Of a stretch of 13,395 nucleotides of DNA, positions 7,072-13,395 are shown one piece after another. The stretch is taken from positions 1-13,395 of the forward strand of contig DAOWNM010000031.1 in the NCBI GenBank assembly GCA_030642565.1, written 5' to 3'. Each line of letters opens with the position of its first letter. The stretch's first letter is position 1. A model generated the notes under the pieces. It did not search any database, was not told the origin of the DNA, and saw nothing but the letters and a program-made list of their open reading frames with translations. A program made the position numbers and the translations under genes. The DNA is from Bacteroidota bacterium (GTDB lineage: Bacteria; Bacteroidota; Bacteroidia; Bacteroidales; GCA-2748055).

Positions 7072-9359
7072 GGATTCATACAGCCATATACCTGGTAACC
7101 CTGTTGCTGATCCCGGGTGGGTGTTCAAATACCCGCTTTCTGGCGGAGGACCAACTGCTATATACCGGACAGGAGGGGATAAATATCACCCTGGGCCAGG
7201 AGGATGTGAAGTCCTCTTCAGTGAGACAGCATCTTCAATCGGTCACGCCTCAAAAACCCAACAATTCTATGTTTGACCGGCGTCTGCTGCCCCCCATTGG
7301 ATTGTGGGTTTATAACTACTGGGAGGTTGATGAACAAAAAAAGTTCAGGAACTGGATATACAAAACACTATCAACCCCCCCTGTACTTATATCTGATATT
7401 AACCCTGAACTCAGGGCTAAAAATATGAAAAACAGCCTGTTTGATCAGGGTTATTTCCAGGCCAGAGCCTGGTCGGTGGTGGATACAAGTGCCAGGAATC
7501 CAAACAAAGCCAGGGTCGCATATTTTGTAGAAGTTGGCTCCCCTTACCGATATGCTCAGATCGAATTTGATTCGGTCATTGAATCCATCGATACCTTAAT
7601 AAACCAAGACGATTTCAGGAACCAGATAGAGACCGGTGACCAATTCAACCTGGATAAATTAGCAAAGGCAAGAAGCGGACTCTCCAGGCAGTTTCAGAAC
7701 CAGGGCTATTTCTATTTCAACCAAGATTTAATTGAATTAGATGCAGATACAGCGCTGGGGAACAATCAGATGGACCTGGTTGTTCGCGGAAAAAAGGAGA
7801 TCCCGCAACCTGTTCTTTCAAAGTATAGAATAGACACTATTCTTGTCTATATCTCCAGATCGTCAGATAGTGCCATCTCCATGCTGGAGCCTGCAAGATA
7901 TGAGGATATAACGGTTTATTCTTCGGGCGACTACCTGAAACCTGCAGTCATTAGCGATGCACTCTTTTTTAATACCGGCGATCTCTACTCCTACACCGCC
8001 TATCGGAATACCATTGCACGTCTGAATAACCTTGGAGTCTTCAGTTATGTAAGAATATCCTATGAGGCTTCGGGCCCGGATAGTCTTCACAATCTACTTA
8101 ATGTGAGGATAGACCTGATCATGGCCGATAATATCAATTTGAATTTAGAGGCCGACCTGGTGATGAAATCCACTGGATTCATCGGGCCTGGAGTTTTGAC
8201 AGGGATCTCACATAACAATACTTTTAAGGGCGCGGAAAAGATACAAATCGCACCCACAGGAGCCATCGAATGGCAGTGGGGACCAAAACAGGAATCGCAG
8301 CTGGGCACATTCTCCTATGAATTGGGTGTAAACTCAAGTTTGACTTACCCAAGACTCATTCTCCCGGGAGGCAGGTCCAGGATCAACAGTATTATGAATC
8401 AGGAGACATCCATTCATCTGAATTTTAACATCCTGAACCGGACAGAGTATTACTCTATGTTCTCGGCTCTGACCAGTTTTACATACAGTTGGGGAAAGAG
8501 AAGGGAGATACGGCACTCCTACTCTCCGGCATATCTGAATTCTGTATCTCTCCTGGCTACAACCCCGGCCTTCGATTCAGTGATCAATGATAACATCTAT
8601 ATCCGGAAGAGTTTTGAGGAGCAGTTCATTGTGGGTATGAAGTATAATTTCAGCTACGACAATACATATAAAACCCAACCTCAGAATGTCTACTTCCAGG
8701 CAGGAATAAGCAGTTCCGGAAACGCAATGGATTTTTTGGCGGGTATGGGGAAGGATGCATCCGACAGGCCCTACGAAATTCTGAGCACTGTCTATTCACA
8801 GCATCTGAAAGTTACGACTGACTTCAGATACTACATTAATGGTTTCAACAAGACCCTTGCTATGCGCCTCTATGCAGGCATCGGAATCCCTTACCTCAAC
8901 TCAACCGTTCTCCCTTACGTGGAACAGTTTTTCAGTGGAGGTGCATATAGTGTAAGGGGATTTACAGCGCGGACTTTAGGACCGGGATCTTACCATGAGA
9001 AGGAGAGTAGCTATATAGATCAGTCGGGAGATATAAAACTGGAAGCCAACCTGGAATACCGGTTCGGAATCTCCAGGATCCTTAAAGGGGCTGTTTTTCT
9101 GGAGACCGGAAATATCTGGCTGATCAATGAGGATGAGAACAGGCCCGGATCACAATTCAACTTCAGTACTTTTTATGATCAACTGGCAGTGGGTACTGGC
9201 GTTGGACTGAGGTTCGATTTCAACTTCTTTGTTCTGAGAACGGACCTTGGATTCCCGCTCAGAACCCCATACCTTCAGGATGATAAGAACTGGTTACCCG
9301 GAAACAGTAGTGTGCTTTCAAACGCCCTGTTTTACTTTGCTATAGGATATCCTTTCTAG
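7068..9359 (+). CDS. tamL: TamA/BamA-superfamily outer-membrane barrel with possible lipoprotein signal (TamL-like)
   Basis: The 763-residue protein opens with a signal peptide ending IPGGC-S (Cys19), which suggests lipid attachment, although Pro at -3 is not the standard lipobox. POTRA-like segments fill residues about 30-360 (for example the NSLFDQGYFQARA and RSGLSRQFQNQGYFYF stretches, the latter a classic POTRA helix-strand pattern). A 16-strand Omp85 barrel follows. The barrel carries the superfamily signature GGAYSVRGF with V629-R630-G631-F632, the loop-6 motif that plugs the barrel, and the end shows VGLRFDFNFFVLRTDLGFPL and a terminal aromatic Phe. TamA forms a complex with TamB; Bacteroidota carry a variant with an N-terminal lipid anchor, called TamL. 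The gene starts inside the tamB stop codon (ATGA), implying translational coupling. A hairpin with a T-run lies just downstream. A BamA role is less likely given the tamB partner and lipoprotein signal. Confidence 0.87.
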   Translation: MRIHTAIYLVTLLLIPGGCSNTRFLAEDQLLYTGQEGINITLGQEDVKSSSVRQHLQSVTPQKPNNSMFDRRLLPPIGLWVYNYWEVDEQKKFRNWIYKTLSTPPVLISDINPELRAKNMKNSLFDQGYFQARAWSVVDTSARNPNKARVAYFVEVGSPYRYAQIEFDSVIESIDTLINQDDFRNQIETGDQFNLDKLAKARSGLSRQFQNQGYFYFNQDLIELDADTALGNNQMDLVVRGKKEIPQPVLSKYRIDTILVYISRSSDSAISMLEPARYEDITVYSSGDYLKPAVISDALFFNTGDLYSYTAYRNTIARLNNLGVFSYVRISYEASGPDSLHNLLNVRIDLIMADNINLNLEADLVMKSTGFIGPGVLTGISHNNTFKGAEKIQIAPTGAIEWQWGPKQESQLGTFSYELGVNSSLTYPRLILPGGRSRINSIMNQETSIHLNFNILNRTEYYSMFSALTSFTYSWGKRREIRHSYSPAYLNSVSLLATTPAFDSVINDNIYIRKSFEEQFIVGMKYNFSYDNTYKTQPQNVYFQAGISSSGNAMDFLAGMGKDASDRPYEILSTVYSQHLKVTTDFRYYINGFNKTLAMRLYAGIGIPYLNSTVLPYVEQFFSGGAYSVRGFTARTLGPGSYHEKESSYIDQSGDIKLEANLEYRFGISRILKGAVFLETGNIWLINEDENRPGSQFNFSTFYDQLAVGTGVGLRFDFNFFVLRTDLGFPLRTPYLQDDKNWLPGNSSVLSNALFYFAIGYPF

Positions 9360-9378
9360 GAGATATTGCTGGAATAGG

Positions 9379-9404
9379 TACTCTTATCTTTAGAGTAGTT
9401 TTTT
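9379..9404 (+). terminator. Probable intrinsic terminator after the tamB-tamL operon
   Basis: A 6-bp stem (TACTCT at 9379-9384 with AGAGTA at 9392-9397) encloses a 7-base loop and is followed by six T residues (9399-9404). It begins 20 bases after the tamL stop. The stem is short and AT-leaning, so termination may be weak. The T-run is on the plus strand only, so it would not stop the convergent minus-strand transcript. Confidence 0.5.
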
Positions 9405-9424
9405 GATATGGTGTTGTATGGTCA

Positions 9425-10933
9425 TTACTCCATAGCAGTGCCGGTCAGCTGAATGGGATGCCCTGGACCAAATGATGCCCTGTTTTCCCTGTCCCACAAC
9501 ACTCTGTTCTCCTCGAATTTGAAGGTATATTTCGTGCTCTGGGGTGTTTCATAGTAGATGATGTTGACCGTGTAGGTGTCGGCGGTTTCCCATGCACCAC
9601 TTACGGCCACCTTGTCTGAGACCAGGTGTGGATTTGCCAGCACTCCTTTTTCCATGTTATGGTACCCTGCCCTGAAGGTCTCTTCTCCCTGGTCGGTGGT
9701 GATCGTGATTTCGGTGGATGAATCTTCAAAATTGAAGGCGATGGTTTTTATGGAGCGGTCATTTGGCTCAAGAGTGTAGGTCTTCCCTGAGACTTCTGAA
9801 GCCTTCGGTGAGTTTTTATCTCCCGCAGCTGTACTGATGGCCAGTCCATTCAGTTTTTGATTCAACTGCTCCACTCCCTCTTCATCGGGAGGGAGGGAGC
9901 CCTCTTGCATGGCAGGTAGCAGGTGCTCCCACACAATGTTCAGGATTCCCTGCATATCGTCGGACCCGGAGGTGATGGCAAGCACCACATCCTGTTCGGG
10001 CATCACGATGCAGTACTGTCCGAATGCCCCGTCGCCCCGGTAAGCGTTGTGACGGCACTGCCAGAACTGGTAACCGTAGCCCTGGTCCCAGTCGCTCTCC
10101 GGGTTGCTGCCGTTGGAGGTTTGATACCCGGTAGCCTCTTCTACCCAGGCTTCAGAGAGCAGCTGTTTTCCTTCCCATACACCTTTCCGGAGGTAGAGAG
10201 TGCCCAGTTTGGAGATATCTTCGGTGGTAACGCTCAGTCCCCATCCTCCCATATTGATGCCCCGGGGATCCGATTCCCAGCTTGGGTTTTCAATGCCCAG
10301 GGGTTCGAAGAGCCTGGGGGTGAGAAAATCGAGAACAGTCATTCCGGTCACCTTCTGGAGGATGGCAGAAAGCATGTAGGTGGCCCCGCTGTTGTAGACG
10401 AAATGGGTACCCGGTTTGTGCTCTACCTCCTGCGCCAGGAACCCCTTCACCCAGTTATCGCCCTGCATCATCCGGCTTCTGGTACCCGATTGGTGGCCCG
10501 AGTTCATTTTCAGCAGGTCGCGGATGCGCATGGCTTCCAGGTTGCTGCCGGGCTCCGCCGGGGTATCTTCCGGGAAGAACGAAATCACCTGGTCGTCAAT
10601 GCTTAACAATCCTTCATCCTGCGCCATCCCGATGGCGGTGGAGGTAAAGCTTTTGGATAGGGACCATAACAGATGGGGAGTGTCGGGGCCATAGGGGGCC
10701 CACCATCCTTCTGCCACGATATTGCCGTGTCGTCGCAACATAACACTGTGAAGGGCATCTGGTTGTGCTTCTTCCAGTGCTTCCACAAACTGCAGTAAGG
10801 CCCTGGATGAGATACCCTCCATTTCGGGGGTGCTGTAGCCAGTGTTGCCGGATGGTTCATCTTTTTGAGAGGTGGTACATACTGTCAGCCCCAGCAGCGG
10901 GACCAGGATCAGGATGGAGAGGAGTTTTTTCAT
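9425..10933 (-). CDS. Serine hydrolase, class C beta-lactamase family, exported
   Basis: The roughly 502-residue product has a signal peptide (MKKLLSILILVPLLGLTVC), perhaps a lipoprotein signal with Val just before the Cys, which is unusual. The catalytic S-x-x-K motif is in LLWSLSKSFTS, with Ser91 and Lys94 counted from the MKK start. The second motif is VYNSGATY, where Tyr180-Asn-Ser182 stands for the family's Tyr-x-Asn/Ser. A GDGAFGQYCIV segment corresponds to the third active-site region near GxGxxGQ. The last 120 residues form a separate beta-rich domain. Members of this family (beta-lactamases, esterases, D-amino-acid peptidases) cannot be told apart by sequence alone, so the substrate is unknown. 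The start at 10933 is preferred over ATG at 10942 because it opens with MKK, but both are possible. It lies 25 bases behind the cytochrome gene and may share its transcript. Base composition is more GC-rich than the neighbours. Confidence 0.87.
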   Translation of the reverse strand: MKKLLSILILVPLLGLTVCTTSQKDEPSGNTGYSTPEMEGISSRALLQFVEALEEAQPDALHSVMLRRHGNIVAEGWWAPYGPDTPHLLWSLSKSFTSTAIGMAQDEGLLSIDDQVISFFPEDTPAEPGSNLEAMRIRDLLKMNSGHQSGTRSRMMQGDNWVKGFLAQEVEHKPGTHFVYNSGATYMLSAILQKVTGMTVLDFLTPRLFEPLGIENPSWESDPRGINMGGWGLSVTTEDISKLGTLYLRKGVWEGKQLLSEAWVEEATGYQTSNGSNPESDWDQGYGYQFWQCRHNAYRGDGAFGQYCIVMPEQDVVLAITSGSDDMQGILNIVWEHLLPAMQEGSLPPDEEGVEQLNQKLNGLAISTAAGDKNSPKASEVSGKTYTLEPNDRSIKTIAFNFEDSSTEITITTDQGEETFRAGYHNMEKGVLANPHLVSDKVAVSGAWETADTYTVNIIYYETPQSTKYTFKFEENRVLWDRENRASFGPGHPIQLTGTAME

Positions 10934-10958
10934 GTCAATCATTCATATATTGAGTAGT

Positions 10959-12326
10959 TCACTTCAACCGTCCGCCTGTACGCATGGGATCGCCTTTGTA
11001 TCCCAACTGCTCCCAGTTGAGCCTTTTGGACTCTTTCCCGAAATGGCAATCGGCGCATTTCAGTGATCTTTTGGCAGGAGCAATCATATGATTGATAGGC
11101 CAGTACATTTCAGTTTCCACAAAATCAAACTCTCCCGAATAAGTTATATTGCTTTCTGCCATTCCCAATGCTGAGGCACTGTTCCAGTCGAATGTTTTCC
11201 AGTATCCATCCGGGCCGAACAGTTTTGGAGTGATTAAATAGTTGTTTTTCGAATCGTAAATTTGTTTGCCGCGCATCAACTTGAATGGGGTAATCTTGGC
11301 CATCTCATCTTCGATATTTCCGGTAAGTTTGTTCAGCTCCACCACTTTTTCAGGATCAAACTTATCCCCAAACTGGTAATAATCAGCTTGTCCATTGTGC
11401 CACCTGTATTCCGGAACCACCCTTTTTCCCCAGATAAAATCGCCTTTCTTCTTGTCGTAGATGGGTAGGCCGAATTCATCGAGCTGAACGGTTTTGTCCT
11501 CTCCGGCTGTGGACCAGTCCCACCAGGTTTTGGTGGGTTCTTCACGGGCAAAGAAGGGGATATGGCAGGTTTCACAAGCCACAGAACTTATGTGATCGTT
11601 TACTATCTTCTTTTGATGAGGTTTTTCGTCGTGGCAGTCCAGGCAGGTAATGTGATTGGTGCCGGCTGCCAGTGAGCCGTGACTTGCCCCGAGAATCTGG
11701 TGATTTTCCCCGGCGTGACAGTCGGAACAAGAAAAGCCAAGTTCCCCCATATGAATGTCAAGGGCAGGCGAAGGATTGATCAGGCTTCCATCCAGGTCTC
11801 CATGTTTCACTCCTGTTCCTCCACCACCATTGAAATGACATACGCTGCAGTTCTTAATGGTGCTTCTACCCACACTTTGCGCCACTTTAACCAGGTCTAC
11901 AGAGGGATCGGGCATTCCTGCACCAGTGGGCACTTTTTTATAGGTTCCGGTCTGGTCGTGACAAATCAAACAATCAATATTGTTTCCATCTGTGAAGTCA
12001 AATGTTTCATCTTTCCATCCAAAACCAATATGGCAACTGGTGCAACGGGCCCAATTTGAAGTTAAGGAGATGCAATAATTATTGATGATATTTTGCTTTC
12101 CCAGTCTCATTGTTACTCCTTCGTTATTGACAAATTTGTCACCCAGCCAGTTCCAGTGTCTGGTTTTCATAATATCCTTGTCAATGCCATCGTGGCAAAG
12201 CAGACAGGTTTCTGTAACTTCCTGAGGAGTGGCAAAAGGACCTTCTATAAATTCCGAATGGTCCTCCTGTGCGAAAATGGGGATTACAAACAAGAGAGCG
12301 ACGAGCAGTGTTGTCAGGGTTTTCAT
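10959..12326 (-). CDS. Octaheme cytochrome c, tetrathionate-reductase-like (Otr/TIGR04315) family
   Basis: The 455-residue product has a signal peptide ending at FAQ (about residue 20) and exactly eight CxxCH haem-binding motifs, starting at Cys41, 95, 119, 160, 200, 228, 251 and 424 (counted from MKT). Seven are clustered and the eighth stands far downstream, the layout of Shewanella octaheme tetrathionate reductase and its relatives. The block CHFNGGGGTGVKHGDLDGS and the TRHWNW stretch after the first haem are features I recall from this family. Members are periplasmic; the Shewanella enzyme reduces tetrathionate and also nitrite and hydroxylamine in vitro. No membrane quinol-oxidising partner is adjacent, so the electron donor is unknown. 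The MKT start at 12326 is chosen, but ATG at 12335 (adding MYV) is equally open; both lie inside a 13-bp inverted repeat. The serine hydrolase follows 25 bases downstream. Confidence 0.88.
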   Translation of the reverse strand: MKTLTTLLVALLFVIPIFAQEDHSEFIEGPFATPQEVTETCLLCHDGIDKDIMKTRHWNWLGDKFVNNEGVTMRLGKQNIINNYCISLTSNWARCTSCHIGFGWKDETFDFTDGNNIDCLICHDQTGTYKKVPTGAGMPDPSVDLVKVAQSVGRSTIKNCSVCHFNGGGGTGVKHGDLDGSLINPSPALDIHMGELGFSCSDCHAGENHQILGASHGSLAAGTNHITCLDCHDEKPHQKKIVNDHISSVACETCHIPFFAREEPTKTWWDWSTAGEDKTVQLDEFGLPIYDKKKGDFIWGKRVVPEYRWHNGQADYYQFGDKFDPEKVVELNKLTGNIEDEMAKITPFKLMRGKQIYDSKNNYLITPKLFGPDGYWKTFDWNSASALGMAESNITYSGEFDFVETEMYWPINHMIAPAKRSLKCADCHFGKESKRLNWEQLGYKGDPMRTGGRLK

Positions 12327-12362
12327 AACATACATTTTAAGGGTTGTATAAATGTATGTTAT
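12325..12362. repeat. 13-bp perfect inverted repeat over the cytochrome start codons
   Basis: ATAACATACATTT (12325-12337) and AAATGTATGTTAT (12350-12362) are exact reverse complements separated by 12 bases. On the minus strand this places both candidate start codons of the octaheme cytochrome (12335 and 12326) in the downstream arm. As DNA it could be a site for a dimeric repressor; as RNA it would form a hairpin hiding the start codon, provided transcription begins upstream of the first arm. No known operator was recognised, and the 12-base spacer does not fit an FNR/CRP box. Confidence 0.6.
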
Positions 12363-12433
12363 TTTGACGGGTTATCCTTGAAATACTCTTATGTTGTACA
12401 GAAAAGGGTATAGCTTCTGTCTCTTTTTTTTCA

Positions 12434-12441
12434 TATTTTTG
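12434..12441 (+). promoter_or_regulatory. Possible Bacteroidota -7 promoter element for the barrel gene
   Basis: TATTTTTG matches the Bacteroidota sigma-ABfr -7 consensus TAnnTTTG exactly and lies 29 bases before the start codon at 12471, a plausible distance giving a leader of about 20 bases. The expected TTTG around -33 is not clear. The region is T-rich (a run of eight T at 12424-12431), so a chance match is possible. Confidence 0.35.
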
Positions 12442-12470
12442 AAACTGGCTTTTAGTCGTAAAGATCTGGT

Positions 12471-13157
12471 ATGTTCAGAATACTCTTTCTTATTACACTT
12501 GTCATCACACTTTTTGGACCTTTATATGCCCAGGAGCGCGGATTCTCAATTGAGGTTTTTGTTCTGACCGATATTACGACCCAGGCTTATGAAGAGGAGG
12601 CTGCTGGTTTGTTTCCCTATCTGGATAAGAACTCCAATGACGATTTTGTGAAGTCATTCGGTGTGGGCGGTCAGGTAGCGTTCAACCTCTCACCCCGTTT
12701 CATATTTCAAGCTGGTACCGGGATGAAGTATACATCCATGGAGTTCTGGTTTCAAAGGATGTGGAGTTCGGATTCAAAATGGTACAACCTTGCCGTAGAA
12801 GATGTGCAGCAGATTCATCTTTTTGTCCCGCTGAGTATTTATATCCAGTCGGTACGTGAAAAACGGTTCAGAATCAGGCCGGGCCTCTCCCTGGAACCCA
12901 ACCTGCTCCTTTACAACAAGGGTTCCATCACCATCCTGAATGAGGATATCATATCGAACCTGGCCGAGCCTGAAGGCTCTCCCAGAAGGCTATTGGGGAT
13001 CGCCTCCTTCAACCTGAAGTTCTCCTATGGGTTTCAGGACAACAGGGAGGTCTATACTGAGCTGAAAATTCACAACACCCCGAGGTTCTTCAACGAAGAG
13101 TTCGGCCTTATGGCCCTGCCCATTGGCGCCATGTGCTGTTTGGGATACCGTTTCTAA
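12471..13157 (+). CDS. Small outer-membrane beta-barrel protein
   Basis: The 228-residue product has a clear signal peptide (residues 1-20, cut after LFGPLYA) and then alternating strands with aromatic residues, ending in CCLGYRF with a C-terminal Phe, as in outer-membrane barrels of the PorT/OMP_b-brl type common in Bacteroidota. About eight to ten strands fit the size. Segments such as FGVGGQVAFNLSPRFIFQAG and FRIRPGLSLEPNLLLYN are typical barrel hairpins. No enzyme motif is visible and the function is unknown. It is divergent from the octaheme cytochrome, with a 144-base shared upstream region that holds the inverted repeat and a possible promoter. A double Cys (MCCLG) near the end is unusual for a barrel strand. 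Confidence 0.7.
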   Translation: MFRILFLITLVITLFGPLYAQERGFSIEVFVLTDITTQAYEEEAAGLFPYLDKNSNDDFVKSFGVGGQVAFNLSPRFIFQAGTGMKYTSMEFWFQRMWSSDSKWYNLAVEDVQQIHLFVPLSIYIQSVREKRFRIRPGLSLEPNLLLYNKGSITILNEDIISNLAEPEGSPRRLLGIASFNLKFSYGFQDNREVYTELKIHNTPRFFNEEFGLMALPIGAMCCLGYRF

Positions 13158-13395
13158 GGGCGTAATGAGGTATTCGACCAACCGTCTCAGATATGACTTC
13201 ATTTATTACACTTAAGTTATTCATCATCAGGATCATAGGTAAAAACCTCCTCCAGCAGAACCCGGTCACAGTTGGATAATTATGGTGTTTACTCCAGGTA
13301 TGATATGCCCGGTTATGTTTCTCATAAATTTGATCCTATAATTCCGGAACACTTCCTTGATTAGCCAACAGGTAGTAAAACAACCTATTCTTTGA
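13158..13395. other. Right-end region with no convincing gene, short coding-like fragments
   Basis: No ORF with a good start is seen. On the plus strand an open frame without ATG at its head (13239-13364) ends NYGVYSRYDMPGYVSHKF...HFLD before a TAG at 13362. On the minus strand a short piece ending DRVLLEEVFTYDPDDE has its stop at 13217-13219, and another open piece reads YEKHNRAYHTWSKHHNYP. They overlap, so at most one strand can be a real remnant, and I do not recognise any of them. No clear terminator for the barrel gene was found. Confidence 0.35.

Noticed and set aside
9923..10606. A 227-codon open frame on the plus strand.
   Set aside because: It lies wholly antisense to the serine hydrolase, whose catalytic motifs are clear, and its translation (His/Val/Pro/Gly-rich) shows no domain; it follows from the high GC of that gene.
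11679..12059. A 126-codon plus-strand open frame.
   Set aside because: It is antisense to the cytochrome region with four to five haem motifs and has no recognisable features.

Overview
The window comes from a member of the Bacteroidota, probably a Bacteroidales- or Marinilabiliales-like bacterium. The signs are a streptopain-type prodomain, a FISUMP (Fibrobacter succinogenes major paralogous) domain remnant, a membrane-anchored LytTR regulator, a TamB next to a lipoprotein-type TamA, start sites without clear Shine-Dalgarno sequences, and one exact match to the Bacteroidota -7 element TAnnTTTG. All names rest on motif recognition by eye; no database search was run.

Left part (1-1268). A secreted protein with a streptopain-type (Spi) prodomain runs off the left edge on the minus strand. 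Next is a gene-poor stretch holding the decayed C-terminal part of a FISUMP surface domain on the plus strand. Its last codons lie antisense to the 3' end of a small three-helix MotA/TolQ/ExbB-like membrane protein gene. That gene is divergent from a four-helix LytTR-domain DNA-binding protein (1420-2178).

Centre (2278-9404). A two-gene operon encodes a 1597-residue TamB/AsmA-like inner-membrane protein and a 763-residue BamA/TamA-superfamily outer-membrane barrel with a possible lipoprotein signal. The genes overlap by four bases (ATGA). Together they look like the Bacteroidota form of the translocation and assembly module (TAM), which connects the two membranes. A hairpin with a T-run follows the operon.

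Right part (9425-13157). On the minus strand, an octaheme cytochrome c of the tetrathionate-reductase-like family (eight CxxCH motifs) is followed 25 bases later by a GC-richer serine hydrolase of the class C beta-lactamase family, possibly in one transcript. A 13-bp perfect inverted repeat overlaps the cytochrome start codons. On the plus strand, divergent from the cytochrome, lies a small outer-membrane beta-barrel protein gene. The last 240 bases hold no convincing gene, only short coding-like fragments.

I see no CRISPR array, tRNA, rRNA, insertion sequence or defence system. The items most worth a second look are the start-codon inverted repeat, the FISUMP remnant and its antisense overlap with the ExbB-like gene, and the TamB/lipid-anchored TamA pair.
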